Notes: a model not told the origin generated them from the letters alone. Shown: positions 1 through 11,460, numbered from the stretch's first letter. The stretch: DNA of 64,000 nucleotides from Pararge aegeria (GCF_905163445.1 NC_053193.1:2728001-2792000), one strand, 5' to 3'. Numbers and translations: made by a program.

Positions 1-129
1 ATTTTACTAACCTACATACTAAACATTATCAATACAACAAATGCACCACAAAGCAACCTTTGTGAGTTCCGTCACAGTACTACAAAGCAGATCCGTATGA
101 GATTACCCTAAAATAATTGAAAAATGTAA

Positions 130-300
130 TGAATGAAGAAATTGGAAAAGATGAAATCGCTGACGCAAAAACATTATGAAAATTAAGATTCATTTGCTAT
201 ACTCCGCGACAAATAGGAGAATCTGTATGGTGTAATGTATAATTTCTTCAATCTTTATACTCCACACCAAACTAATCTTCAACAATGTACTTACTCTCTA
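130..300. repeat. Dispersed repeat F
   Basis: TTTGCTATACTCCGCGACA, GGAGAATCTGTATGGTG and CTTTATACTCCACACCAAA recur at 46575-46700, 59385-59475 and 62275-62375, in either orientation. No termini or coding capacity recognised. Confidence 0.7.
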
Positions 301-593
301 CGCACGTTTCTCTCTGACACAAGAACATCTTCACGAGATGTTGTCAATGAAAAGTATGACGCAAAATCAGATTTAAAATCCACCTAACTAAATAGTATTT
401 TCCGCTTTGGATGATTAACATTTTGCCTACATTTTAGTACACGCAACCTTCAAAGAAATCCGTGGTCTTTATGTCGTATTACTGAAGCCCCCGTAATTAA
501 TTACAACGGTAATTATGAAAGCCGTAATACAAATCCCCATGCGGTCAGTAGGGGAGTCCCCTATGCGATAATCACTATACGAGGTTTAACCGC

Positions 594-690
594 ATGAAGC
601 GGTGAAAGCCCATTGGTTAGAACATCGGCTTCATTTCGGGGGACCGTGTTCGAGTCCCCGCACGCACCTCTTAAAACCGCACTGCCCATC
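594..690 (+). mobile_element. SINE S2, tRNA-like head only
   Basis: AGCGGTGAAAGCCCATTGG then GTTCGAGTCCCC: the head of S2 with A-box and B-box like segments; the body is missing. Confidence 0.7.
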
Positions 691-742
691 GCTGTACCTG
701 TTCTGGTTTGGTGGAGGTCAAAAGTTTTTCATTTATCTTATA

Positions 743-955
743 TCTTTAAACGAGCAATTCTTATATAATTGGATTAGATATACATACTTGGAATCTCGGA
801 ATCGGCTCCAACGATTTTCATGAAATTTAGTATACAGGGGTTTTTGGGGGCGATAAATCGATCTAGCTAGGATTCATTTTTGGAAAATGTCATTTTATTC
901 GTGTTCTCCGATAATAACCGATTTGGTGCAGACGAAGTTGCACGGGTCAGCTAGT
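743..955 (+). mobile_element. Non-autonomous Helitron H1, copy 1
   Basis: Starts TCTTTAAACGAGCAATTC after an A, ends GGGTCAGCTAGT before a T: the TC...CTAGT ends and A/T insertion site of Helitrons. No ORF. Followed four bases later by a second copy. Confidence 0.7.
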
Positions 956-959
956 TATA

Positions 960-1496
960 TCTTTAAACAAGCAATTCTTGTATATATTTTTAGGAACCAG
1001 AGGTGAAATTTTTATTTAAAAAACCAATCATGACTACACACACTTATATATTTTTAACAGAAATTAAAGCAAGAGTTTATACAGAACTAATAAAACACTC
1101 AACAGATTACTTACTTAGAGAAATTCAATTTATAAATCTAATTTACAACAAAAACAAAAATGAGCAGGTTGACTTTCCAAACGGACAGGGGTTCCCCTTA
1201 AACTAGTTGACGGTACCTGAAGATTCTTTCGAATGAAGCGCGCACCACCTTTTATAGCCTCTACACAACCACTACGCGTCGTCCCCTCCACGATGACGTC
1301 TCCTGACTATTCCTCCAACATTATAAAATTAAAATCTCGGAATCGGCTCGAACGATTTTCATGAAATTTAGTATACAGGGGGTTTCGGGGGCGATAAATC
1401 GATCTAGCTAGGATTCATTTTTAGTAAATTTCATTTTATTCGTGTTTTCCGGTAATAACCGATTTGGTGCAGACGAAGTTGCACGGGTCAGCTAGT
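960..1496 (+). mobile_element. Non-autonomous Helitron H1, copy 2, in tandem
   Basis: Starts TCTTTAAACAAGCAATTCTT and ends CACGGGTCAGCTAGT. The last 165 bp match copy 1 closely; the middle (about 1000-1320) is absent from copy 1. Confidence 0.7.
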
Positions 1497-1634
1497 ATTA
1501 CTTGTTAGTGATAAATGATTGGAACAAACACCTTTACTAGCTCTTCATGGCATAATGGTACAGCAATCCAACTTTATAACTCTGTGCTAGACTAAGTTTC
1601 TGTGAATATAAAACCCAAAAACTAACAAGTTTTG

Positions 1635-1715
1635 GCACATCTCGGGAATCGGACCAAAGACCTCGTGATCTGTAGTCAAAATACGAAGACGAACGAGGCA
1701 GTAAACTTCATCTAT
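1635..1715 (-). mobile_element. SINE S5 relic (tRNA-like)
   Basis: Minus strand carries ACAGATCACGAGGTCTTTGG then TCCGATTCCCGAG, a tRNA-like B-box region related to 2815-2905. Confidence 0.55.
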
Positions 1716-1985
1716 AGGGCACGGGTCTCCCACAATGAGAAGGGGTAAAGGCAGTAGTACATCATGCTGGTCCAGTGCGGTTTGGTGGACTCCAATCAGC
1801 ACAGGACCAGAGAACATTATGGAGTACTCTTGCATGCAGGTTCCTAGCGATGTTTTCCTTTACCGCTGAAGCCAGTGATATTTTAAGTACACAGCACATA
1901 ACTTAGAAAAGTTGGAAGTGCGTGCTGGAATTGGAACTCGGCCCCCCCAAAACAAAGTCCTTCCCAGTGGCTTATCACCGCTTCT
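1716..1985 (-). mobile_element. SINE S2, near full length
   Basis: In minus sense: AGCGGTGATAAGCCACTGGG head, B-box region CGAGTTCC-like, GAAGGAAAACATCG-like middle, TTGTGGGAGACCCGTGCC end. A few indels. Confidence 0.85.
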
Positions 1986-2487
1986 ATAATAAATAAATAA
2001 ATATATTACGACAATATACTGTTAGGGTTATTTATTAAGTCAAGATTATTTACTGTCACAATATTATTTAAATATATAAAATAACATGATCAAGATTAGT
2101 ATGACTAGATAATTGTTATTTCCGGATGATAATTATGAATGTAATTTCTATAAATACTGTTTAGGGTAGATTTGTAGTAGTTATTCATACAACAATTAAT
2201 TAATAATGAATAATTATAATAATATTAAGTAAATTGTATAACATTTAACATGGATTGCGAGTTCGTTTCCGGTCCGCGCGCTTTTGCTGAATATCACGTG
2301 ATGAACAACAATTTAGGAGGGGACAAAGATGGCGCCTAAGGGGCCGTTCTACGAAAATTAAGGCATTCGAACGCGAACGTTCAACAAAGTAGCAACTTGT
2401 GTTAATTAGTGTCGAGTGATAAATGAGAATAGAAGTGTAAAACTAATAAGGAAAATAAAAGTCAATAAATAATAAGAAAGTTGTTTG
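1986..2487. other. No gene seen
   Basis: AT-rich, with a short GC-richer island at 2260-2370 (ACAAAGATGGCGCCTAAGG). Nothing recognised. Confidence 0.6.
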
Positions 2488-2684
2488 AACTCTTGGCCGT
2501 TGTCAATAATACATCGCTACCTAGCCCCGAAGGAATGTAGCTTGAGTTAGAGGTACTAAGACAACTGATATTTATGAGTAACATATATAAATACTTATTA
2601 TAAACAGATAAACAAACACTGAGAAACAATTTGCAGTTGTGGTATCGAACCCACAGCCTGCTACCCACTGCGCCAATCGGCCGT
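2488..2684 (-). mobile_element. SINE S1
   Basis: Minus-strand copy with the head at 2684 (GACGGCCGATTGGCGCAGTG) and an intact-looking B box. The 3' end is diverged around ATCGCTACCTAGCC. Confidence 0.85.
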
Positions 2685-2814
2685 CATTGTAAAACAAATA
2701 AGTATATATGTTGAGTCATCAACTGACGGTTTTAGAGCATAGAGCGACCGTACTGCTACAATGCGAGCTTTAATGACTGTTGTCACAAGTTAATGACCGA
2801 CGTCTTAGCGTGCT

Positions 2815-2905
2815 CTTCAAGGCACGGGGGTTGACCTAGGGTTCGATCCCAGAACCTCGTGATCCATGATTAATCATGCTTACCACGAGACCAGAGGGGC
2901 GGTTA
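2815..2905 (-). mobile_element. SINE S5, tRNA-like head
   Basis: Minus strand: CCTCTGGTCTCGTGGTAAGC (A-box type), GGATCACGAGGTTCTGGGAT (B-box type). The B box is damaged and no canonical cloverleaf forms, so it is not called a tRNA gene. Confidence 0.6.
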
Positions 2906-3284
2906 TATTAAGTGCAATATAGTATTTAAAGAAACAAATAACATACACTATGAGTTTTTGTTGTAGATTGCACGCAGAACGCTCGTTCACACCACATATC
3001 ACACCTATTATCTGTTCCAGCAGACGTTTTTATAGCACTTAGCCACTGTCCGAGTTTTTCACTTGCGTCCTTTATTGCTTTGTTTCCACGTTTAATGATC
3101 TCCTAAATTCACGGAACTGTTTCACGAGTGGTGATATTTACGCGGTAATTTAAGAAAACGATTGCATTGGACAAAGTTTACATTAGGAATTATTGTGTTT
3201 TGTTTATTATTTTTTAAATGAGTGGACCATCGCGTTTAAACAAATCGACACTTCATTCGATCAGGCATGCAAATAACGTTTCCA

Positions 3285-3395
3285 AGACATTGCCACCCTG
3301 TGTCCGTCAACCTAAGACGTAGGTTGCACTGTAGAAATAAGCATGGCGGGCGGTAGTACTACCTCGGACAAGTTGGGTCACAAAAAGCTCTAATA
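3285..3395 (+). mobile_element. SINE-like repeat S4, 3' half
   Basis: CCCTGTGTCCGTCAACCTAA, AGAAATAAGCATGGCGGGCG, ACAAAAAGCTCTAATAAG: the body shared with 9855-10080. Confidence 0.7.
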
Positions 3396-3754
3396 AGTAG
3401 TATTAATTTGCAATAAGAAACAATGGGAAAAACAACGAATGTCGTTACGTTATTTGTGAAACTGAACTTGATACCGAAGCAGTTTTGTAAATGCGTACAC
3501 GAGATATACAACTTGTAACAGAATTACGAATTAATATTGTAGGATGCATAAGTATATTTCATTCCTTTTAAAAATTTTAAATTAAACGAAGCATATTTAC
3601 TTTTCCATACAAACGAATTAAAAACATTATAAGTGTTTACTTATGACAATCCTTATAAAGTGACAGGAGCCACATGATTTTAACATGGGATGTAAGAGCT
3701 GTATCTGATTTATTTCAGTAAAAACTATGGCAGTGCAGGTTGTCAGTTTCACAG

Positions 3755-3930
3755 ATAAATTCAAAATGTCTTTGTTCATGTAGGCCTATCACAAGCACTT
3801 ATGAAGCGTTCATACATATATGTTTACATAATTGTAAGGGGATGGTGATTAATTCGTTCGCCAACTTAAACCCAAAGTTACGAGGGTTACAAACGCGCCC
3901 TGGTCTAAGAAGAGCCCACAACAAAATAAA
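3755..3930 (-). mobile_element. LINE 3' end with GAATTT-type tail
   Basis: Contains CATGTAGGCCTATCACAAGC, GAAGCGTTCATAC and CGCCCTGGTCTAAGAAGA, shared with 51310-51805 and 58485-58810. The family is related to, but distinct from, the TTTGAC-tailed LINE. Confidence 0.8.
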
Positions 3931-4379
3931 TAATAAATAAATAAAATTCAAATTAAATTTAGGTGTGATAGCAGTCAAGGCCTAAATTGTACCAGAATTT
4001 GAGTCAGAGGCTACTTCATAATGTTATGATGAGTTAGTTCCGTAGGTTTACACATTACATCACAACTGCATTACATCAGCAACTAAAGTCTCTTTGCGCG
4101 AACGTTTTTATGGTAGTTAACTATTGTCCAAGTTTTCCTAGTTTTTCCACTAGCGGCAGTTTATTGCTTTGTTTATCGCTGTTACTTTCGCGTTTAATGA
4201 TCTCGTAAATTAACAGACATTATCAAGCTATTTCATGGTATGTAACATTAAATTGGTTGGTCTCCACTGAAGAACTTGCTCCGTGGTTATATGGATAGAC
4301 TCTCTGGGCAGAACGAACGCTGTGGTCATATTATGAGAAGAAAGTTCTAGATGCTCAACAGGGGCAATTTACTAGCTTG

Positions 4380-4515
4380 AACATCATCATCATCATATCA
4401 TCATTGGGGGTTCTTCCCACAATGAGAAGGGGTTAAGACCAGGCTGGCCCGGTGTGGATTGGTGGACATTTGCAATAGTGTATGAGTGTATGAGCACATA
4501 GAGTATGAGTGCGTA
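4380..4515 (-). mobile_element. SINE S2, 3' part
   Basis: CATCATCATC tail side, CCCACAATGAGAAGGGGTTA and CGGTGTGGATTGGTGGA: the 3' third of S2 in minus orientation. Confidence 0.75.
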
Positions 4516-4671
4516 CCCATCCAATGCTCCATTAATGGCCTATTAAAATAATTATCCGAGCTTTTTTCATGGAAGTCCAGTAGTTACGAAGTTGCTGTAC
4601 AAATCACGATATATCGTAACAAGAAAAGTAAAGAGTAGAATTGAGTTCAGACACCTTTTACTTTTTGAAGT

Positions 4672-4727
4672 GTGCACGTTTTCTGCAATTGAATATTAAG
4701 TGATATTCAATTGCAGAAAACGTGCAC
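4672..4727. repeat. Perfect 25-bp inverted repeat
   Basis: Arms 4672-4696 and 4703-4727, spacer of 6 bases. The left arm starts GTGCACGTTTTCTGC. It abuts a SINE S2 piece. Confidence 0.95.
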
Positions 4728-4890
4728 GAAAAATTAAGGCTTGAAAGTAAATGTCTTGGGAAAACCTGCATGCCCTTGAGTTCTCTATAATATTCTCAAA
4801 GGCGTGTAAATTCCACCAATCCGCTTATGGCAAGCGTGGTGGACTACAGCCTAAACTATTCTTATTCTGTGAGGAGACCTGTGCAATGTT
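4728..4890 (+). mobile_element. SINE S2, 3' part
   Basis: AAACCTGCATGCCC, CACCAATCCGC, GCGTGGTGGACTACAGCC, in plus orientation directly after a 25-bp perfect inverted repeat. Confidence 0.75.
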
Positions 4891-5062
4891 CTGGTTGATA
4901 ATTATGATATCAAATTCAAATTCAATTCAAAATTCATTTATTTCAGGTCGGCATAGTTATAAATTCCCCGGGCGTCTAACAAAGCCAACAAGAGGGACAT
5001 GCCGTGGTTGGTTTTTAGTTTTGATATACCCCCTTTAGAAGTGAGAGACCCACGTAACCCCG

Positions 5063-5106
5063 ACCTCCGACCCTTGGGGAGGACGGCCTCCCCAAGGGTC
5101 GGAGGT
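5063..5106. repeat. Perfect 20-bp GC-rich inverted repeat
   Basis: Arms 5063-5082 and 5087-5106, loop ACGG. GC-rich in an AT-rich setting. Confidence 0.95.
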
Positions 5107-5109
5107 TTG

Positions 5110-5855
5110 ATACCTCAGTCAGTCAGGTGTCAAAGCTTTTCACTTTCACTACACTAAAAAAAAACTTCGTTTATAAGTATTTTAAAACGCCCAGTCAGTC
5201 TGTTAGTACTAACTCTACCACGTGTGATCTGTAAAAGATAAACTATTGTCAAATAGATTTATAGGTATAGAAAGTAACTTCTCGTATTCCAAAAGCCAAA
5301 TAAATGTTACCAGCCCAAATACGCATGAAAAACTTAAGCCACCTTTCAAAGAAACCAATTTACTTTCCTCCTGTGAGATTATCCACGTAAAATGTAAAAT
5401 TTAGCCGTAAATCTATTAAACAGATTAACTACATCCTGAAAAACATGAAATTTACTTAACAAAAAAAAACTCGGGAACCGGGTATTTTAAATTTCCACCA
5501 TTTGTTTTTCCGTCTCTTAACAAATTAACTGGCAGCCGTAAAAAATCGCACACTCCCGACACAAATTTAGCGGGTGTTACTAATGATGTAACAAAATGAA
5601 TGAACGAGTGAACGAACAAATAACAAGCAATATGAACCTCCATTTAAAAGCAAAGCTAAAATAAATGAATCCGTTAGAGCCTGGCAGACCAAAGCAGACC
5701 ACTGGGCCAAAAAAAATATGGAGGATGTGAGCTCTTGCTATCCTCCTTAAAATTGGACAAATTTGAGTTCATAGTTACAAGAGCAAAATTAATGGCTTTT
5801 AGCCGATATAATAACTTTTGGCGTTATACTTCTATTGGCGCGTTAGAGAAAACTG
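5110..5855. other. No gene seen
   Basis: AT-rich; scattered frames under 70 codons with no family resemblance. Confidence 0.6.
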
Positions 5856-5859
5856 ATTA

Positions 5860-6100
5860 AAGTAAATTTTTACGATGCGCGCACACACTGTCACAAAGAA
5901 CACTCTGAAGTATTAAGTTACAAGGTTTGACAGTGTACACTTTCAATTGTCAAAGTCTGTGGGTTCATTCTGGTCATTATTTTATTCAATTGTACAAAAA
6001 TCTCAAGTTTTGAATTTTCATTATCTTGCTGCGCCAAAGTAGTATAACTTATACCGCGTGTACATAAGTACACACTTAGTTTTTTTTTTAGTATGTAAAT
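5860..6100. repeat. Dispersed repeat G
   Basis: TTTGACAGTGTACACTTTCA, GTCAAAGTCTGTGGG and GCGTGTACATAAGTACACAC recur at 21745-22060, 28860-29060 and 46845-46975. Possibly a DNA transposon derivative; ends not defined. Confidence 0.7.
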
Positions 6101-6104
6101 CACA

Positions 6105-6805
6105 TATATACACAACTGTAATTAAAGATTTATTGCATCTGACTAAGTCTACTTTTATTAAACGTGTAGCATAGATACCTCGATAGAATGGGGTACTGTT
6201 GAGGTATGCTGAGTAATTCTCGCGCACCAATCATTCATTCCAACAGAAGGGTTAGGAAAAGGAATGAAAACTTGTAACTGTCAGAGTAAAACGGACCGAC
6301 CGACTTAATTAATTGATTCATTAGTTAAAATTTAAATTAACACGAATATTATTTGCGGGAAATATTAGTGAACTAAAATTGGTATGAAATATAAATAATT
6401 AAGTTCATAATAAAATATCTCTCAGTAATATATTATGTCCAATTTAGTAACCGTAGTTTTTAGAATCATGTCCGGATTATGATAATACGGAATGAATATG
6501 AATTATATTTATATGTTTTATTCATTGCATATTCATCATAACAATGAATTTTAATAAGCACAAATGTATAATATAAGGAAACCTAATAATTATCAAATAA
6601 TTAATTAAACTTCAATTTAAATATTTATAAGACTAAAATAAATATAAAACTTATTCGATACCACCGCAATGAGGTGAAATGTTGGCAGCGTTGCCCTTAT
6701 GAATCGACGACATAATTCTTTGGCTAGCTCCAGAATCCCTCGTAGACTCGATAACCATAATCGTTTCCTTATTTTCCGCGAGATTCCATTACTCTTTTAG
6801 TAATA
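6105..6805. other. No gene seen
   Basis: Very AT-rich; no repeat shared with the rest of the window was found. Confidence 0.6.
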
Positions 6806-6809
6806 TATA

Positions 6810-6879
6810 ATAAGAGTCATTAAGCAACCCAATTTTTTTTATTACAATAAAAAAAATTGGGTTGCTTAATGACTCTTAT
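6810..6879. repeat. Perfect 34-bp inverted repeat, 2-base loop
   Basis: Arms 6810-6843 and 6846-6879 are exact complements, ATAAGAGTCATTAAGCAACC being the start of the left arm. Confidence 0.95.
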
Positions 6880-6989
6880 CTTGAAGATTATATAGGTACT
6901 TACTATTTATATGTGTACATAAGTATTTGATTTATTATTCATTATTTATTTTTGTAATTTACATTTATTATTTAAATACTTATCATTTT

Positions 6990-7150
6990 GTTTACACACT
7001 AATCCTTTTTCTTAATTTCATGTCCTTTGGTAGGTTGCCTGGTGCAAAGCGATCTCTGCTTTTAGGCGATAAAGCCGCCTTTTGTACCATAACTTTCTTT
7101 CTTTCAATTGTGTTTTTTTATTGCCCTGTATATGGTATGGTATATATGTG
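6990..7150 (+). mobile_element. LINE-like 3' end E
   Basis: TAGGTTGCCTGGTGCAAAGC, GCGATCTCTGC, TAGGCGATAAAGCCGCCTTT: the stem-forming GCGATC...GCGATAAGNCCGCC segment of a LINE 3' UTR, shared with 21040-21190. Confidence 0.65.
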
Positions 7151-7272
7151 GCATATATACAATATGTAATGTCTTATTTATGTATGGTTAATATACAAAA
7201 AAATGTATTTGCGTTTGAGTTGATTTGTTTTACTATATTCGACTCTTAAGAAATAAATGACATTACCGATAA

Positions 7273-7850
7273 TCAAAGTCAAAGTCAAAGTCAAAGTCAA
7301 AATATCTTTATTCAAGCAGGCCCATAGGTGGCACTTTTGATGCGTACATAAGAATTACACGGTAGTGAGATGATGGCGATAACCACATTCGTAAACTTAA
7401 AACTAAAGCTACGAGGGTTCCAAACGCGTCCTGGTCTAAGAAGAAGCCTATAACAAACTTAGCCCGGTGTTTTTTTTTGTTATCACAATCTCACAATATC
7501 ATTTTAAATTATTAGAAGAGCAACCTGGTTAGAGCAATAATTTACACCCAAGCTTTTTCATCGTTTACGTAGTCCTTTATACTATAATAGGACTTTTCTA
7601 TAAGCTTACGTTTAATACAAACTTTGAACTTTTTAAGAGACATCTCCAAGATGTCAATTGGTAGTTTATTGTAGAATTGTATGCAATTTCCTTTAAACGA
7701 ATTATAAATTTTATGTAACCTAGTATATTGCACTGTAAGTTTATTCTTACTTCTAATGTTTAATTTATTGCAGTCACATTTTTTCTTAAATTTAGAAATG
7801 TTTTTATTAACGTACATTAGTGTGCTGGATAGAATCAATGACATCTAAGT
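7273..7850 (-). mobile_element. 5'-truncated LINE with (TTTGAC)n tail
   Basis: In minus sense an open frame (7844-7542) encodes about 100 residues like the C-terminus of CR1/Jockey-group ORF2 (NSFKGNCIQFYNKLP, KSYYSI, DYVNDEKAW). The 3' UTR follows and ends in five TTTGAC units (7273-7302). A relative with the same tail lies at 52924-53280. Confidence 0.85.
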
Positions 7851-8084
7851 GATTGAATGAGTGAACGAAAGAACAAATATGCTGACAAGTTACGGTTAAT
7901 ATTCATTGACGTTGAACGACTCACCCGTGTTAATCATTCAGGAGCTTTGGCAAAAAACAATTGGAGTTGGAATTTTATTGATGGTTTGATTCGAATCATT
8001 CGGTCGGAATGATTTGTTTGTTTGTTATCGTTACGTTGTTTGGAAATTGGAACGTTTGGTATTCGTGAGTGGCATTTAATTACG

Positions 8085-8315
8085 TTTTCACTCAAAGCCC
8101 ACTGCTGGACTAAATGCCACGAAACGAGAGAGTTTGCCCATATACGCTGATCAGAGGGGTTAGTGATCGCAGTAGTACGTAGTAGTAGCACAGAAGATGC
8201 TGCTTCCCATGCTCAGTTATAATTTCTTAGACAATTATAGTTACGACATTTACAAATCCCTTCCTGTAATTGTGGAGTGGTGACAGCTGTATTCTGATCC
8301 GCCGCCACCCACAAT
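8085..8315. repeat. Dispersed repeat I
   Basis: GCCCACTGCTGGACTAAATG, CAGAAGATGCTGCTTCCCAT, GTGGTGACAGCTGTATTCTG, GATCCGCCGCCACC recur at 31906-32105 as a diverged copy. Confidence 0.7.
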
Positions 8316-8340
8316 TATAGGAGCTAGCTCCTATAATTGT
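8311..8340. repeat. Perfect 30-bp palindrome without loop
   Basis: Fifteen-base arms meet at GAGCTAGCTC. It follows repeat I. Confidence 0.95.
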
Positions 8341-8344
8341 CTAA

Positions 8345-9850
8345 CAGTCATACATAATATTTTTCGATTCCTGTAGGGTGAAAATTATCTTACTTAAGCA
8401 ACAAGGCTTTCGAGTTTTAATTCCTATTAAGCTAGATTAATGATGTATAACTAATAAATACGAATAAACAAATTCTTAATATTCAATTTTGGTTACAGGT
8501 ACGAATACATCCGTAGAAAATTGCATTCTGCAGGTAAGACTGTACGTAGCACTACATCGTAGTATCGTAGATGTGCTACGAAAAAAATATTATTACAAGT
8601 GCTACAACTTGAGGGTGAACTCTGAAACTAAAATCCTTTACACACTTTACAGTGTTTTATGCAGTTGGAACTTGAACGTTTATATTATTGTCTATCTTTC
8701 TGGTTCAATAGTAGATTATGCATCTAGTTTGGTTACATTGCTTTTTACAGTCGAGGCTGTATTAGGCGCATGAGCTAAAAGCGAAAGCGCTTATTACTCC
8801 GAGAGTGTAAAACGCACAATAAATGTAACAGTTACTAAATTTAATCGGGTCATCATAAATAAAGCATACTTATGCTTTATTTATGATGATAAGTATGTAC
8901 CTTATATCAATGTAATGAGGATCACGTTACGAGCAAGTGTGAAACATTCAAATAATTTTGAACAAATAATAAAGAAACCGCGCCCAGAAACCCTTACATC
9001 CAATTTGTATTTCAAAAATACCAGCCGTGTCTCGACTTACTGGAGCACACATGACGTTTCGTCACCAATATAATATAATAAATACATAATCATAAATAAA
9101 TACTTTACAATTATGCTAACGAAAAGAAAACACCAGTCAAAATATGTGCATTTCTTTTAATATAATAAAAAATAATATGTTTGGAAATATAAACAAAGGT
9201 TCTACATTGCGCTTACGAAGGGTTAAAACTTTTATACACGGTAAAAATTAACCCACACTGTTCTCATAATATTGCTCGAAGGAAATATTAAATTCGGCTG
9301 CATATCCTGTGTTATACACGGAAAAAATCAATATCATCTGATCTTCATAACACGTATAAAGAAGTTAGAGATGAAGTGTACTACTTTTATTTTGCCAATA
9401 ACAAAAAAAAATATATTGCTGCATAGATACGAATATCATACACAAGGTACAGATCATTTCTTGTTGTCTTTTAGAGAGTTCAATAAATTTGTTCTATATT
9501 TTTCATTCTTCTTATTTCTTGCTTGCCTTGAAACTGAAAAACTGTGTATTTAAAAATTCTGAAATTAACTTAGTGTTAACTTCGTCGAGAAATATTAAAA
9601 TTCAAGACTTGAGCTCTATTTTGAGCCAATGTACTCCAAAGATAACTTTAGGGGAATAATTTATATAAGTCAATAGGAACTGTATAATTGCAGTATGTAC
9701 TTAAATTTATGTTAGTTTTATATTAATGTATTCCAAGGATAAGTGTCGATTTTTTTAATGGCAGTGATATGAAAAATGTAAGGTTTTATAGGCTTCTTTT
9801 CAGACCAGATTAAAATTTTAACCTCCTTAGCTGCAAGTCCAACATCATCG
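8345..9850. other. No gene seen
   Basis: Two frames of about 94 codons (8489-8773, 9272-9553) lack recognisable motifs. Only the palindrome at 8851-8888 stands out. Confidence 0.6.
8851..8888. repeat. Perfect 18-bp inverted repeat, 2-base loop
   Basis: Arms 8851-8868 (CATCATAAATAAAGCATA) and 8871-8888. Confidence 0.95.
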
Positions 9851-9854
9851 CCCA

Positions 9855-10080
9855 TAACAAATGCACTTCGCGTGCAAGGTACACGTCCTGCATTGTGATG
9901 CCTTCTGTCCATCAATCAGAGTTGTAGATGTTAAGCCTCATGTGTCTGTAACTACACCGACAAACCACGCCTTTCAGATCGGAACAAAGCATTGCAATTG
10001 GTTGACGGCAGAAACAAACATGGCGGTAGTAGACAACATCTGCCACAAAAAGCTCTGCTACTACTTAAAATGCGCGTTAA
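9855..10080 (+). mobile_element. Repeat S4, near full length
   Basis: GTACACGTCCTGCATTGTGA, TTCTGTCCATCAATCAGAG, TTAAGCCTCATGTGTCTGTA, CAAACATGGCGGTAGTAG and AAAAAGCTCTGCTACTAC. A-rich run at 10168-10185 lies nearby. Confidence 0.78.
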
Positions 10081-10185
10081 AATTCCTGTAATTAGCAGAT
10101 ATGCCATTGCGTATCTTAAAATTGTACTGCTTTGTTTAACAGGGGACAGAACCTGTTTGCCGCAGCCATCAAAAAAAAAAAAAAA

Positions 10186-10741
10186 AATGTCGTTTATTAC
10201 TTTTATCAAAATTGCACATATAATGAGTTGATGAACTGGCTATCCTAGCTAGATTTTATCTGCGTTAAGGATAACCAGCCATCGCCCCCGGAACATACAT
10301 AGACAGATAGAAATTAAGACATTACTATAACATTTTTGTGCGTGTTTGTGTGTAAAACGAAAAATAACCCGTACTTGGGGAAAATTTTGTATCCTGGAGC
10401 ATGGCATAAATATATTCAGCCCGCGTGAAAACTTATACGCCCGCTCTTTATATCCCTTGGTATAATATGCAGATGGGAATGTCACGGGTCTTTACCGTAT
10501 ATAATATAAGTAAGAATTGGAAAACATAATTGAAATGATGCTTTATAAAATTTCTTTCCAGAAACCTTTAAATGTTATGGAAAATAACGGGATAACTGCG
10601 AAGTCATTTTTTTATAAAATGGGTCTACCAATCCGAAGTGGACTGTAAATTATTATATTAACTGTCCTATTTATCGATATAAAGACAATGATTTGTTTTT
10701 GTTTTAAAGTTATTGTTAAGTTTGTTTTTTATTCATTTGAA
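10186..10741. other. No gene seen
   Basis: Unique-looking sequence; no element ends recognised. Confidence 0.55.
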
Positions 10742-10975
10742 ACAGCAACCCTGCTTTCTGAGTCCAAGGCCGTGGGTTCGATTCCCACGACTAGAATTTT
10801 TTTGTGAGATGAACATGAATGTTTTTCAGTGTCTGGGTGCTTATATGTTAGTATTTATGTATATTTTTCAAAAAAATATTTAACATTTACCTTAGTTCTC
10901 ATAATACAAGCTACGCTTACTTTGGGGCTAGATGGCGATGTATATACTGTCGTAGTATATTTACTATTTATTTAT
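10742..10975 (+). mobile_element. SINE S1, head truncated
   Basis: Starts inside the tRNA-like head (CAACCCTGCTTTCTGAGTCC). It has the B box, the conserved body and the GGGGCTAGATGGCGATGTAT segment before the TTTA tail. S1 resembles lepidopteran Metulj-type SINEs. Confidence 0.85.
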
Positions 10976-11146
10976 TCAATTAATTATTGCAGTAAAAATA
11001 AAATAGCATAAAAGCTAAGCACTGGACGGAGCTCAATAATGATGTGTTGTACCTTTTCAATTAACATGACTAAGTTATAGAATTTGCCAAGTTGTGGCGG
11101 CATCTTTTTAGATGTTAAGTCGTTTTCTATCCACCCTGACCTGTAA

Positions 11147-11460
11147 TCCCTACTAATATTATAAATGTCAATGTAAGTTTGTTTGTTACGCTTTCACGCA
11201 AAAACTACTTAACCGATCCTCATGAAACTTTGTACACATATTCTTGGACGTGTTAGAAGTAATATAGGATACTTTTTATCCCGACATTAAGCTCGGTTCC
11301 TTTGGGAGAGGGGAGTGTTTCACGATGTTACACCATAATTCCGAGAAATTATAACCGACTTAAATAATTACTTCTGTACTATAGAGGTTATAATGTGTTT
11401 TTAATTTTGCCGAAACTGTAGATGGAGATAGAATTGAATGAATTTTAATTAAGTTACCAA
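11147..11460 (+). mobile_element. Helitron H2, 3' truncated
   Basis: Starts TCCCTACTAATATTATAAAT after an A and shares ACGCTTTCACGCAAAAACTA and AAACTTTGTACACA with 47515-47937. The CTAGT end is missing. Confidence 0.75.

Larger units (their letters stand above)
3008..4235. repeat. Diverged direct repeat pair
   Basis: 3008-3125 and 4080-4235 share ACGTTTTTAT, TTTATTGCTTTGTTT, CGTTTAATGATCTC and GTAAATT-type segments in the same order. Family unknown. Confidence 0.6.

Noticed and set aside
7273..7302. CRISPR-like short repeats
   Set aside because: Hexamer tail of a LINE, no spacers; the setting is eukaryotic.
7542..7844. 100-codon minus-strand frame as a small host gene
   Set aside because: Its residues match the ORF2 C-terminus of a LINE and it is followed by that LINE's 3' UTR and tail.
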